Under the pieces are notes generated by a model. That model was given only the letters and a program-made list of their open reading frames with translations. It made no database searches and was not told the origin of the DNA. This document shows, one piece after another, positions 53,163-62,351 of a stretch of 64,000 bases of DNA (position 1 is the first letter of the stretch; each line of letters opens with the position of its first letter). Position numbers and translations under genes: made by a program. This stretch comes from an uncultured Bacteroidales bacterium (GTDB lineage Bacteria; Bacteroidota; Bacteroidia; Bacteroidales; Bacteroidaceae). The stretch lies in contig CADCDP010000006.1 in NCBI GenBank assembly GCA_902800305.1, forward strand, positions 1 through 64,000, in the 5' to 3' direction.

Positions 53163-55250
53163 TCAGAAAACGAAATCGTCATCATCTGTGGCTTCCTCCC
53201 TGCGTCGGGTGGAAGCCTTTTGTTCTTCCTGTTCAGGTTTATACTCGTTGAGGGTAGTGCCGTAGGTAGTGCGGAGGACACGGAACTCTGTGCGGCGGTT
53301 GAGGGCGTTGAGCACCTCCTGCTCGTCCTTGTCCTTGATGGCAAGAATATAGTCTTCGGTCAAGGTATCGCTCTCATGCACCGTAACTTTGGGTGTGCCA
53401 GCAAGGAGGGTTTCGGCGAGTTTCTTGGTGATGACCTTGGGACGTGATTCGCCATAGCCGACGGCAGTGAGACGCTCTTGAGCGATGTCGTGCTCCACTA
53501 AATAACGCACAACGGACTCGGCTCGTCGCTGAGAAAGACGCTGGTTATAAGCGTCGTTGCCACGGTAGTCGCAGTGGGCAGAAAGCTCAATAGTGATGTT
53601 GGGATTCTGGTTCATCATCTCCACCAGTTTGTCGAGTGCTTCGGTCGATTCGGGCGTGAGGTCGGCCTTGTCAAACTCATAGAAAATGTTGTCGATGAGC
53701 ACAGGCACGTTGATGGGTGGAAGGGGGAACTGGAGGGTGTATTCGTGGCTCTCCTCTGACTCTTCCACACGGATTTCGTTCTTCACATTCAGATAACCTT
53801 TGCAAGTGCCAAGCAACACGTAATCGACCCCAGGGGTGAGCACTTGCGTGAAAGAGCCATCGCCTTTCACCGAGAGTTTTTGGTTCGTTCCGTCATTACC
53901 CACCATATAGACAAGGGCTTCGGGCAGTTCGTAACCGTCTTTCTCATACACCCAGCCCGTCACTGTCTGAAGTATTTCGGGACACTCGAAGGAGAAGATG
54001 TGCTCCCATCCCTTACCGTCGTTGCGCGACGAACAGAAGTAGCCCCGATTGTGTACTCCCTCGAAAGTCATGCCAAAATCGTCGGCTGCGGAATTGAGAG
54101 GATATTGCTGATTCTCCACGATGGTGCCACGGATGGAGTCTTCACGAGCGATAAAAATGTCGAGTCCGCCCATGCCAGGATGCCCGTCGGAAGAAAAATA
54201 AAGGTCGCCGTTAGGTCGGAAGGCTGGAAACATTTCGTCGCCAGCGGTGTTGATGGGGCGACCGAGATTTTCCATACCCCCAAAACCGTTGTCGAGAATG
54301 CGAGTGCGCCAAATGTCCAAACCACCCTCACCTTCTGGAGAGTCGCTGACGAAGTAAAGCCACTGACCATCTGGACTGACAGCTGGATGAGCAAAGGACG
54401 TGAGGGTGTCGCGCGAGATGGCACACTTAGTGGGTTTGCTCCAAGTGGCATCACTACGCTGCGACTTCCAAATCTCGGCATAGCGGGGATAGTCGGGGTC
54501 GCTGGAGCAGCGAGTAAAGTACATCGTCTTGCCATCAGGACTGAGGCATGGGGCACCTTCGTCATACTCAGTATTCACTTCACCCTCAATCACTTCCACA
54601 GGTTGCCATTTGCCCTGTTCATTCTTTCGAGAGAAGAAAAGGTCGCCAAACTTTAAGCCCGTCACACCCGAAATGTCTTCACCAGTGGCATCGTTGCGTG
54701 TGGATGAAAGCACCAGTTGGTCAGCATCATCGCCTACCAGCATCGGGCTATAGTCGGAACGTCGAGAGTTGAAAATTGCTTCCTTCTTCACCTTGTATTG
54801 ATTGGGCTTGGCCTTCCATTGCGGCCCCAACTCACAGGAAAGTAAACCACTATGTGCCAGTTCGCTGCCTGGTTCAAACTCCAGATACCGATTGAAATTC
54901 TGTACAGCCTGTTTATATTGACCTGCTTTCAGTTGCTGACGAGCAATATGGAGAAAAGCTGTGCTATCCCCCACATTATAGCGGATAGCATTCTGATAGG
55001 CCGCAATGGCCTTCTGCGTATAACCAATGTGGCGGTAGCACTCGCCCATCATAAAAGCACGCACACCGCGTTTCGCTTTATCTTTCGGAGCACATCGCGA
55101 ATACGACTTCTTGTAGTTGATGCTTGCCGCATAATACTCACCAATGGCATAGCTCTGTTCCGCTTTCTTGAACGCTATGCCCTCGTTGCTGCACGCCACC
55201 ATCATCAAAGCCGTCACATATATAAATATATGGAGTATCTTCCGTTCCAT
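53163..55250 (-). CDS. porE: PorE-like OmpA-family lipoprotein of the type IX secretion system
   Basis: 695 residues. The lipobox MMVAC (Cys20) is followed by TPR helices (about 28-130, AFKKAEQSYAIGEYYAASIN), a WD40/PD40-like beta-propeller (about 160-400, GAPCLSPDGKTMYFTRCSSD; PAFRPNGDLYFSSDGHPG), a carboxypeptidase-regulatory-like domain (about 425-500) and a C-terminal OmpA peptidoglycan-binding domain (about 510-625, NITIELSAHCDYRGNDAYNQ, LSQRRAESVVRYL). This four-part order is that of PorE, which anchors the type IX machinery to the cell wall. It ends in an acidic DDDDFVF tail and is divergent from thiD. OmpA proteins with similar parts exist, so the symbol is probable rather than certain. 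Confidence 0.8.
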   Translation of the reverse strand: MERKILHIFIYVTALMMVACSNEGIAFKKAEQSYAIGEYYAASINYKKSYSRCAPKDKAKRGVRAFMMGECYRHIGYTQKAIAAYQNAIRYNVGDSTAFLHIARQQLKAGQYKQAVQNFNRYLEFEPGSELAHSGLLSCELGPQWKAKPNQYKVKKEAIFNSRRSDYSPMLVGDDADQLVLSSTRNDATGEDISGVTGLKFGDLFFSRKNEQGKWQPVEVIEGEVNTEYDEGAPCLSPDGKTMYFTRCSSDPDYPRYAEIWKSQRSDATWSKPTKCAISRDTLTSFAHPAVSPDGQWLYFVSDSPEGEGGLDIWRTRILDNGFGGMENLGRPINTAGDEMFPAFRPNGDLYFSSDGHPGMGGLDIFIAREDSIRGTIVENQQYPLNSAADDFGMTFEGVHNRGYFCSSRNDGKGWEHIFSFECPEILQTVTGWVYEKDGYELPEALVYMVGNDGTNQKLSVKGDGSFTQVLTPGVDYVLLGTCKGYLNVKNEIRVEESEESHEYTLQFPLPPINVPVLIDNIFYEFDKADLTPESTEALDKLVEMMNQNPNITIELSAHCDYRGNDAYNQRLSQRRAESVVRYLVEHDIAQERLTAVGYGESRPKVITKKLAETLLAGTPKVTVHESDTLTEDYILAIKDKDEQEVLNALNRRTEFRVLRTTYGTTLNEYKPEQEEQKASTRRREEATDDDDFVF

Positions 55251-55388
55251 ATTTCTAAAAACGAAAAAAGGGGTACATTATTGTAAAGAATGGAAAGGTT
55301 ACAGGAAAGAAAACAAAAATTATTGAGATAATTTGTTCCAATAATTGAAGGTTTTTTATTGTGACAGACTTAAAAAGCATTATTTTTC

Positions 55389-55413
55389 GTACCTTTGGCT
55401 TCGCCTTAGGTAC
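55389..55413. other. Near-palindromic hairpin in front of the thiD promoter module
   Basis: GTACCT (55389-55394) pairs with AGGTAC (55408-55413) and an inner GGC with GCC around a TTC loop; the TT/TT pairs between are mismatched. The left arm itself reads as a cgTAccTTTGG promoter-like box. Confidence 0.55.
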
Positions 55414-55473
55414 TCACGCTCGGAAAAATCCAAATAATTTTGTTTTTTCTCTCACTTAATCGTACCTTTGCAC
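55412..55473 (+). promoter_or_regulatory. Extended promoter module before thiD (copy of the thyA module)
   Basis: A 62-bp block 85 percent identical to 46625-46686, ending in the -7 box TACCTTTGC (55463-55471). Confidence 0.75.
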
Positions 55474-55528
55474 ACGAAAACTTGAAACTCAATCACATTG
55501 GCAACAACTACAAGCAGAAGGAAAGGAG

Positions 55529-56383
55529 ATGAGTAAGAAGCAACTGAACATCGTTTTTCTGATTGCCGGAAGCGAACCGCTGGGCAGTGCAGGAATGCAG
55601 GCTGACATTAAGGCCATCACAGCATGTGGTGGCTATGCGGCGTGTGCGCTGACGGGAATTGTGGACGAAGACACACGAAGGGTAAAGAGCGTGACACCGC
55701 TGCCTGTCGAGCTGGTGGTGAGTCAAGCTGAATCGTTTTTAGGCGATGTGGGTGCGCAGTGCATCAAGACGGGTGTGCTGCCCACGGCTGACATTATCGA
55801 CGGGGTTGCTGAAGTGCTGAAACGATACCCAAACGTGAAGAAAGTGATTGACCCCGTGATTGTGGACAGCAACGGCGTACAACTTGTCAGCGACGAAAGC
55901 ATTGGAGCCTACAAAGAGAAACTCTTTCCGTTGGCCACACTGATTACACCTAACTTCCGAGAAGCCGAGGTATTGTTGAAGAGAAAAATCACTAACATTG
56001 CAGAGGACATCAAGGAACTGGGGCAGTGGGGCAACAGTGTGATTGTGAAATCGATGGAAAGCCAAATGCTGGCGGGTCATGGTTCGTCAGCACAAGAAAT
56101 GCTTTCGGACTTTCTCTACGATGCCAAGACGGGGATAGTGAGGGAGTTTCGGAAACGGCGTATCCCCACGCACAACGTGAACGGAACGGGCGACTCATTT
56201 TCTTCGGCCATCGCCACCTATCTGGCGAAAGGCTACGACTTGGACAAGGCGGTAGAGAAGGGTGAGGAATTTATCAGTAAGGCCATTGCGCTGGGTGCGG
56301 AATACGAGTTCGGGCATGGCTATGGCCCCGTACATCCGTGTTTTATGGAAGACAAAGTGATACACGAAAGAATCTATAACTAA
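55529..56383 (+). CDS. thiD: Hydroxymethylpyrimidine/phosphomethylpyrimidine kinase (ThiD-like)
   Basis: 284 residues. A ribokinase-fold kinase of thiamine pyrimidine synthesis or vitamin B6 salvage. Visible features are the substrate loop [48 protein letters not shown] and the anion hole/catalytic Asp in [20 protein letters not shown]. The opening lacks the usual DPSGGAG wording, so pyridoxal/pyridoxamine kinase activity is an alternative. Ribosome site AAAGGAG lies 6 bases before the ATG. leuB follows 10 bases later. Confidence 0.85.
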   Translation: MSKKQLNIVFLIAGSEPLGSAGMQADIKAITACGGYAACALTGIVDEDTRRVKSVTPLPVELVVSQAESFLGDVGAQCIKTGVLPTADIIDGVAEVLKRYPNVKKVIDPVIVDSNGVQLVSDESIGAYKEKLFPLATLITPNFREAEVLLKRKITNIAEDIKELGQWGNSVIVKSMESQMLAGHGSSAQEMLSDFLYDAKTGIVREFRKRRIPTHNVNGTGDSFSSAIATYLAKGYDLDKAVEKGEEFISKAIALGAEYEFGHGYGPVHPCFMEDKVIHERIYN

Positions 56384-56393
56384 AAAAATATCT

Positions 56394-57455
56394 ATGGAAC
56401 TGAAAATTGCAGTGCTGGCCGGTGACGGTATCGGACCAGAGATTATGGAGCAAGGCGTGGCTGTGTGCAGTGCCATCGCCGAGAAGTTTGGACACAAAGT
56501 GAGCTACAAAGAGGCCATCTGTGGCGCTCATGCCATTGATGAGGTGGGCGACCCATTCCCCGAAGACACGTTCCAGACGTGTATGGACGCTGACGCAGTG
56601 CTTTTTGCATCGGTGGGCGACCCGAAGTTTGACAACAATCCCAACGCGAAGGTGCGTCCCGAGCAGGGTCTTCTCGCGATGCGCAAAAAGTTGGGTTTGT
56701 TTGCCAATATTCGCCCTGTAACTACGTTTGATTGTTTGGTACACAAATCACCACTGAAGGACGAGTTAGTGCGTGGTGCCGACTTCATCTGCATCCGCGA
56801 GTTGACGGGTGGCATGTACTTCGGCGAGAAGAAGGAGGGTAATGACTACGCTTACGACACGAATGCTTACAGCCGTGCCGAAGTGGAGCGAATCCTGAAA
56901 GTGGCTTACCAGTATGCCCGTCAGCGCAGAAAGCACCTCACCGTCGTAGATAAGGCTAACGTACTGGCATCGAGCCGTCTTTGGAGAGCTGTTGCACAGG
57001 AAATGGCTCCGCAGTACCCCGACGTAACGACGGACTTCATGTATGTAGATAACGCTTCGATGCGCATGATTCAGGAGCCTAAGTTCTTCGACGTGATGGT
57101 GACAGAGAACACGTTTGGCGACATCCTCACCGACGAGGGTTCTTGCATCACTGGTTCGATGGGCTTGCTGCCATCAGCATCGACAGGCGAACACACTCCT
57201 GTGTTTGAGCCTATCCACGGAAGCTGGCCACAGGCAAAGGGTTTGAACATCGCCAATCCTTTGGCACAGATTCTCTCCGTGGCTATGCTCTACGAGTACT
57301 TCGACCTGAAGGAAGAAGGTGCCCTCATCCGCGAGGCTGTGAACGCATCGCTCGACCAGAATGTGCGCACACCCGAGATTCAAGTGGAAGGTGGTGCCAA
57401 GTACGGTACGAAAGAAGTGGGTGCGTGGATTGTTGACTACATTAATAAAAAATAA
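56394..57455 (+). CDS. leuB: 3-isopropylmalate dehydrogenase
   Basis: 353 residues. NAD-dependent oxidative decarboxylation in leucine synthesis. Typical features are [15 protein letters not shown], the substrate loop [36 protein letters not shown], the catalytic Tyr region just after it, [25 protein letters not shown] and the Asp-rich [20 protein letters not shown], then [19 protein letters not shown] (NAD-binding). leuA, leuC and leuD are not in the window. The stop overlaps the metA start by 1 base. Confidence 0.95.
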   Translation: MELKIAVLAGDGIGPEIMEQGVAVCSAIAEKFGHKVSYKEAICGAHAIDEVGDPFPEDTFQTCMDADAVLFASVGDPKFDNNPNAKVRPEQGLLAMRKKLGLFANIRPVTTFDCLVHKSPLKDELVRGADFICIRELTGGMYFGEKKEGNDYAYDTNAYSRAEVERILKVAYQYARQRRKHLTVVDKANVLASSRLWRAVAQEMAPQYPDVTTDFMYVDNASMRMIQEPKFFDVMVTENTFGDILTDEGSCITGSMGLLPSASTGEHTPVFEPIHGSWPQAKGLNIANPLAQILSVAMLYEYFDLKEEGALIREAVNASLDQNVRTPEIQVEGGAKYGTKEVGAWIVDYINKK

Positions 57456-58372
57456 TGCCATTAATTTTACCCGATCAGCTTCCCGCCATCGACGAACTGA
57501 AACAGGAAAACATATTCACGATGGGCTACAAGCGAGCGGACAGTCAGCAGATTCGTCCGCTTCGCTTGGCTGTGCTCAACCTCATGCCACTGAAAATTAC
57601 GACGGAAACCGACTTTATCCGCATACTCTCGAACTCGGCACTACAAATCAGGGTGGAGTTCATGAAAATCAAGTCGCACACGAGTAAGAACACACCCATC
57701 GAGCACATGATGGCGTTCTACCGCAACTTCGAGGACATGAAGAAAGAGAAGTATGACGGACTCATCGTGACGGGTGCTCCGCTGGAGTTCATCAACTATG
57801 AGGAGGTGACCTACTGGAAGGAGTTGCAGGAGGTGTTCGACTGGGCACACACCCACGTGACGAGCACCATCTATGTGTGTTGGGCAGCATTTGCGGGCTT
57901 GTACCACTTCTATGGTGTGCCCAAACACAACACGCCCCACAAGGTGTTCGGAGTGTTCAAGCATCAGATGCTGGCTCCCGAATTGCCTATCTTCCGAGGT
58001 TTCGACGATGAATTCTTCGCCCCTCACAGCCGCCATTGCACCATCCTGCGCAAGGACATCGAGAAGGTGGAGGGCTTGCACATCATCGCCGAAAGCCCCA
58101 AAGCGGGTGTGACGATTGTGGAGGCACGAAATGGGCGTGAGTTCTTCATCACTTGCCACTTGGAATACTCTCCACTCACCCTCGATGGTGAATACAAACG
58201 CGACTTGAAGAAGGGTCTTCCCATCAACAAGCCACAGAACTACTACCCAGGAGGCGACCCCAAGAAGCATCCTGTAGTAAAATGGCGTGCGGCTGCCAAC
58301 CTGCTCTACACCAACTGGCTCAACTACTACGTCTATCAGGAAACCCCGTTCAATATCGAGGATATTAACTAA
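57455..58372 (+). CDS. metA: Homoserine O-acyltransferase MetA
   Basis: 305 residues. It activates homoserine with succinyl- or acetyl-CoA as the first step of methionine synthesis. The catalytic Cys142 lies in IYVCWAAFAGLYHFYG. Other features are LNLMPLKITTETDFIRILSN, LIVTGAPLEFINYEEVTYW, HCTILRKDIE and the His-Glu part CHLEYSPLTLDGEYKRDL. Residue-level acyl donor choice was not judged. The gene is joined to leuB by overlap and to the U32 peptidase gene with no gap, so amino-acid synthesis genes are co-transcribed here. Confidence 0.93.
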   Translation: MPLILPDQLPAIDELKQENIFTMGYKRADSQQIRPLRLAVLNLMPLKITTETDFIRILSNSALQIRVEFMKIKSHTSKNTPIEHMMAFYRNFEDMKKEKYDGLIVTGAPLEFINYEEVTYWKELQEVFDWAHTHVTSTIYVCWAAFAGLYHFYGVPKHNTPHKVFGVFKHQMLAPELPIFRGFDDEFFAPHSRHCTILRKDIEKVEGLHIIAESPKAGVTIVEARNGREFFITCHLEYSPLTLDGEYKRDLKKGLPINKPQNYYPGGDPKKHPVVKWRAAANLLYTNWLNYYVYQETPFNIEDIN

Positions 58373-60019
58373 ATGACCTCCATCGAACTTCTTGCTCCAG
58401 CAAAGACAGCAGACATTGGCATCGAGGCTATCAAGCACGGTGCTGATGCTGTCTATATAGGTGCTCCAGCATGGGGTGCCCGTGCAGCGGCAAGCAATCG
58501 TGTGGAGGACATCGGAAGACTCGTTCGGTTTGCCCATCTCTACAAGGCCAAGGTGTATGTAACGGTGAACACACTCATCTTCGACCACGAACTGGACAAA
58601 GTGGAACGGCTCATCTGGCAACTGCACGACATCGACGTGGATGCCCTCATTGTACAGGATTTACGCCTCTTGTCGTTGAATCTTCCCCCCATTCCTCTCC
58701 ACGCCAGCACCCAGATGGACAATCGCACGCCCGAAAAGGTGCAGATGTTGGCAGACTTGGGTTTCCCCCAAGTCGTCCTTGCCCGCGAACTGACCCTCGA
58801 CGAAATCGCCGAAATCCATCAAAAATGCCCCACCACAAAGCTCGAAGTCTTTGTGCATGGGGCATTGTGCGTCTGTCTGAGCGGTCGCTGCAATGCGAGT
58901 GAAGCCCTCTTCGGACGGAGTGCCAACAGGGGAGAATGTGCGCAGGTATGCCGCATGGCTTTCGACCTCATGGTTGACAACAAGACGGTCATCAAAGACA
59001 AGCACCTGCTTTCGCTAAAAGATAATTGCCAAATCGACCATCTGGAAGCATTGCTCATGGCTGGAGCCTCTTCGCTGAAGATTGAAGGGCGACTGAAAGA
59101 GGCTGACTATGTGAAGAACGTAACGGCGGCTTATTCGGAGGCACTGAACAAGGTGATTGCAAAATATCCAGACCGCTTCTGCCGTGCTTCGTCTGGACAC
59201 GTGAATCTACACTTCAAGCCCGATGTGACCAAGAGTTTCAACCGAGGCTTTGTGACCGATGTGAGTCGTCCCGATGCCAACATCGACACTCCCAAAGCAA
59301 TGGGCGAGCCTGTGACTCCAAAGACTGTGCTACACAATGGCGACGGACTTTGCCACATCGAGCACGGCAAACTAGTAGGTTTCCGTGTGAACAATGCCGA
59401 AACATTCAAACCGAAGAAAGGCATCCAATACTATCGGAATCAAGACATAGAGTGGGACAAGATGCTCAGTAAGCCTTCAGCAGAGAGGAAAATCTTTGTG
59501 GACATTGATGTGCATGACGACCACATCACGATGACTGACGAAGATGGAATGACTGCCACCGTGAACTTTTCCCCAGACTTCGAACTGGCGCGTACTCACC
59601 AAACGGAAAACATACGCCGACAACTGAGCAAGTTGGGCGACACCATCTTTGAGCCACACATTATTAATATATATACGAAGAAGAACCACTTCATTCCTTC
59701 TTCACAACTGAATGCGTGGCGACGAGAACTGTCGAGCCAATTAACCGAAGAACGAATCAAGTTCTACCCTTTGGAAAAACAAGTACACACGCCCGTCAGC
59801 ATGACGACAGAGCCACCGTTTGAACTGACGCACGACCGTTCCGTGCCCGTGATGGTTTCCAAGTATTGTATCCGCCGACAGTTGGCAATCTGTCCCAAAG
59901 AAGACAAAAGTTTTTCGCGACCTGTTCACAACGCTCTTTCCCTCCGTCTGGCCAACGGCACTATTTTCCGCCTCGACTTCGACTGCAAAAACTGCTTGAT
60001 GAAACTATACCTACCATGA
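58373..60019 (+). CDS. U32-family peptidase / rRNA hydroxylation-type protein
   Basis: 548 residues. It begins IELLAPAKTADIGIEAIKHG then ADAVYIGAPAWGARAAASN, the TIM-barrel-like start of U32. The family core ECAQVCRMAF and the Cys cluster VHGALCVCLSGRCNASE (potential Fe-S ligands) are present, followed by SSLKIEGRLKEADYVKNVT. The C-terminal part (about 330-548) is a U32 extension. Some U32 proteins (RlhA, TrhP) modify RNA; others are called collagenases. Which applies here is open. It overlaps the next start by 4 bases. Confidence 0.88.
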   Translation: MTSIELLAPAKTADIGIEAIKHGADAVYIGAPAWGARAAASNRVEDIGRLVRFAHLYKAKVYVTVNTLIFDHELDKVERLIWQLHDIDVDALIVQDLRLLSLNLPPIPLHASTQMDNRTPEKVQMLADLGFPQVVLARELTLDEIAEIHQKCPTTKLEVFVHGALCVCLSGRCNASEALFGRSANRGECAQVCRMAFDLMVDNKTVIKDKHLLSLKDNCQIDHLEALLMAGASSLKIEGRLKEADYVKNVTAAYSEALNKVIAKYPDRFCRASSGHVNLHFKPDVTKSFNRGFVTDVSRPDANIDTPKAMGEPVTPKTVLHNGDGLCHIEHGKLVGFRVNNAETFKPKKGIQYYRNQDIEWDKMLSKPSAERKIFVDIDVHDDHITMTDEDGMTATVNFSPDFELARTHQTENIRRQLSKLGDTIFEPHIINIYTKKNHFIPSSQLNAWRRELSSQLTEERIKFYPLEKQVHTPVSMTTEPPFELTHDRSVPVMVSKYCIRRQLAICPKEDKSFSRPVHNALSLRLANGTIFRLDFDCKNCLMKLYLP

Positions 60020-60993
60020 GGAAACTCTTCTACATCCTTCTTTCCCTGTTGGTGGTCTCCTGTGTGGGCGGCGTGTCCTCCCCAAACACCAACGCCGTGC
60101 CCAACGACACTGACTCTATTCCCGTCATTGTCAACATTGTGGACACTACTACCGCTCCCGACACCACCCTCTTGAGCCTATCCCCACAGCAGGTCGATTC
60201 GCTCATCTTTCGCCTCACTCACCATTATTCCGAAAACTTCAACTTTCTCGTCAAAGCGGATTCGCTGACGCTGATTCCCCGTGAAGGCGACCTCATCACC
60301 GACACATGCCACGTCTATAAAAACGACGTGATAGCCGTTGCCGCCATCAAGTCCATCCCTGGAGACTCCATCGACTCCATTTGGGTGAAAGTGGCCAGCA
60401 ACCAATTCAACATGGGGTGGATTCCCGAACACGAATTGCTGAAAGGAACAACCCCCGACGACACCATCTCCGAAATGCTGGACACCCTCTCCGACAGCCG
60501 CGCCATCTGGATATCGGCACTCGTGGCCTTAGGAGTTATCGTTATCATTCTCAATAAAAAAAGGAAACAGAATCAGCCCGTGACATTGAGATTCTACGAG
60601 ATGAAGAGCATCTACCCCACCCTCTTCCTTATCCTTGTGGCTATCATGGCGTCGCTCTATGCCTCCGTACAAAATTTTGTGCCAGAGTTTTGGCAAGAGT
60701 ATTACTACCATCCTACCCTCAACCCCTTGGTTCTTCCCCCACTGATGGCCACCCTCGTGGTCGTCTTATGGTTAGTCATCATCACCTTCATCGCCCTCAT
60801 TGATGAAGTGTACCACCATTTCTATTTTATAGCGGGCATCACCTATCTTGCTGAAATCGTCGGACTTTCCATGATGGTTTACCTGATCATCTCATGGTCA
60901 ACCCTCTTCTTGATTGGCTATCCCTTATTGGCGGCTTTTATCTTCATGCTCATCAAGAAACTTTTCACTTTATACTCTATACCGGATGTGTAA
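60016..60993 (+). CDS. Lipoprotein with SH3-like domain and C-terminal membrane spans
   Basis: 325 residues from ATG 60016 (ATGA overlap with the U32 stop); the frame from 59866 lies inside the U32 gene. Signal/lipobox LLVVSC (Cys16). Residues about 85-150 look like a bacterial SH3 domain (DTCHVYKNDVIAVAAIK ... IWVKVASNQFNMGWIPEHEL). Four or so membrane spans follow (about 168-185, 200-220, 240-268, 275-320). A lipidated N-terminus plus multiple C-terminal spans is an odd mix; the first segment may instead be an uncleaved anchor. Function unknown. The 3' end overlaps the convergent kinase gene by 17 bases. Confidence 0.75.
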   Translation: MRKLFYILLSLLVVSCVGGVSSPNTNAVPNDTDSIPVIVNIVDTTTAPDTTLLSLSPQQVDSLIFRLTHHYSENFNFLVKADSLTLIPREGDLITDTCHVYKNDVIAVAAIKSIPGDSIDSIWVKVASNQFNMGWIPEHELLKGTTPDDTISEMLDTLSDSRAIWISALVALGVIVIILNKKRKQNQPVTLRFYEMKSIYPTLFLILVAIMASLYASVQNFVPEFWQEYYYHPTLNPLVLPPLMATLVVVLWLVIITFIALIDEVYHHFYFIAGITYLAEIVGLSMMVYLIISWSTLFLIGYPLLAAFIFMLIKKLFTLYSIPDV

Positions 60994-61774
60994 ACACAAA
61001 ACGAGCACCCTTGCCCTGATGATGAAGGTCTAATTTCGCCTCACCACCCAACTGTGTAGCAATCGTCCGACAAATGGCCAAGCCCAATCCCGTCCCTCCG
61101 TTAATCGTATTGAACTTTTCAAACCGGCGGAAAATCACCTCTGCTTTATCTGGCGAAACACCCTCACCCGTGTCCGTCACTGAGAATGTCACCATACCAG
61201 GATTTTCCGTAAGAGAGACATGGAGATGTATCTCGCCCTCTGTCGTATGCTTCACCGCATTCGTCAAGTAGTTCATCATCACTTGTTCCACACGCTTCGG
61301 GTCACTCTTCATCGTATAAGTGTCAGGAACATCACTCGTCATATACATCTTCACGTCATTCGGACAACGGAACTTGACCGTGCTTATTGCCTTGCGACAC
61401 ACATCATTCACATTGCACACCTCAATATTCAGACGATACTTGCCACTCTCCATATCCGATATATCAAGAATGTCATTCACCAACGTGCTCAGCAAATCCG
61501 TATTACTCTGAATAATCACACCATACTCCGCAATTTCCTCCTCCGACAACATGGAACGTATCTGACTATTACAAAGAATCTGGGAAAAACCACAAATGGC
61601 ATTCATCGGGGTGCGAATGTCATGGCTCATGTTCTGAAGGTACCCCTTCTGCACAGCAATACCTTGTTTATACTTATCACACTGCAACTTCACCTTACGG
61701 TACATATTTACCATGATACCTAAAGCGATGCACAACACACATATTATAATAATGGATAAAATCGTAAACCACAT
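60977..61774 (-). CDS. Short sensor-less histidine kinase
   Basis: 265 residues. One N-terminal membrane span (2-24) and almost no external part are followed by the H-box (YLQNMSHDIRTPMNAICGFS, phosphoacceptor His in SHDIRTP). The N-box (NYLTNAVKHTTEG), G1 (VTDTGEGV), F-box (FRRFEKF) and G2 (GGTGLGLAI) are all intact, so it should be active. With no sensing or HAMP domain it may respond to a partner or to the membrane. No response regulator gene is adjacent. Convergent overlap with the SH3-like gene. Confidence 0.9.
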   Translation of the reverse strand: MWFTILSIIIICVLCIALGIMVNMYRKVKLQCDKYKQGIAVQKGYLQNMSHDIRTPMNAICGFSQILCNSQIRSMLSEEEIAEYGVIIQSNTDLLSTLVNDILDISDMESGKYRLNIEVCNVNDVCRKAISTVKFRCPNDVKMYMTSDVPDTYTMKSDPKRVEQVMMNYLTNAVKHTTEGEIHLHVSLTENPGMVTFSVTDTGEGVSPDKAEVIFRRFEKFNTINGGTGLGLAICRTIATQLGGEAKLDLHHQGKGARFVFTHPV

Positions 61775-61974
61775 AGAAAAATAGTATTCCTTTTTCGCAT
61801 TCGGAATACAAATTTAGGCATTCTTTCTTTCTCCGACAAATTATCGACTCGAAAAATGCACAAAACACGCAGATTTACGTGTGTGCACGCACACAAACAT
61901 TGATTATTGTCAACAAATCAACGCTTTTTTGATGTTTTTCAACATTTTTTGATGCCTACTCCACGAAAAGGGCG
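61775..61974. other. AT-rich intergenic stretch upstream of the kinase and small RNA
   Basis: Divergent control region between the minus-strand kinase and the plus-strand promoter at 61975. It contains a GTGTGTGCACGCACAC near-palindrome (about 61880-61895) that could be an operator. Confidence 0.35.
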
Positions 61975-61983
61975 TAACTTTGC
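61975..61983 (+). promoter_or_regulatory. Promoter -7 box of a second putative small RNA
   Basis: TAACTTTGC fits TAnnTTTG; TTTG occurs about 23 bases upstream (61948-61951). Confidence 0.6.
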
Positions 61984-61989
61984 ATCGTC

Positions 61990-62229
61990 AAAAGGAAAGA
62001 CAGAGAAAAACGGGTTAGTGAACCCTACAGCATACAGGTTAGTAAAAAGGTATTAGTTTAAGTTAAACAGTTTCTCAATTGGTTTAGTTTAGGTAAAGGA
62101 TTGTTTTTACAAAGGATAAAAAGACATAGGTTATACAATAGGTTTTAGGTTAGTAAAAAGATTTAGGTTCATTTTTTTAGGTAAAAAGATGAAAAAGAAA
62201 GTGAAGTCCGCGAGGTTTTCACTTTTTTT
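61990..62229 (+). ncRNA. Putative AU-rich small RNA with promoter and terminator
   Basis: About 240 bases bounded by a promoter box and a terminator, with no credible ORF. A 5' hairpin GGGTT-AGTG-AACCC (62012-62025) is followed by an AU-rich region with recurring TTAGGTTAGTAAAAAG, TTAGTTTAAG and TTAGGTAAAAAG motifs, and a 3' terminator stem AAAGTGAA/TTCACTTT (62198-62225) with TTTTTTT. The repeated UUAG motifs could be binding sites or base-pairing units. Not recognised as a known family. Confidence 0.5.
62198..62229 (+). terminator. Rho-independent terminator of the putative small RNA
   Basis: AAAGTGAA pairs with TTCACTTT across a GTCCGCGAGGTT-type loop, then a run of T. Confidence 0.75.
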
Positions 62230-62351
62230 GTGTCCTTATCCCTACAAGACTACGCTGCCCAACTATTCTCTTCTGGTCCCTTCGCCAGCAGCCATTATTT
62301 TGTGTATCACTAAACCTCTGGAAAACAAACCCTAAAGAAAGCGCCCTCTTC

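Noticed and set aside
59866..60015. N-terminal extension of the SH3-like lipoprotein
   Set aside because: It lies within the U32 gene; ATG 60016 starts a proper signal peptide and gives an ATGA overlap.
62189..62335. 48-codon frame starting MKKKVKSARF after the second putative small RNA
   Set aside because: Its first codons form the terminator stem and T-run; translation across it is unlikely.
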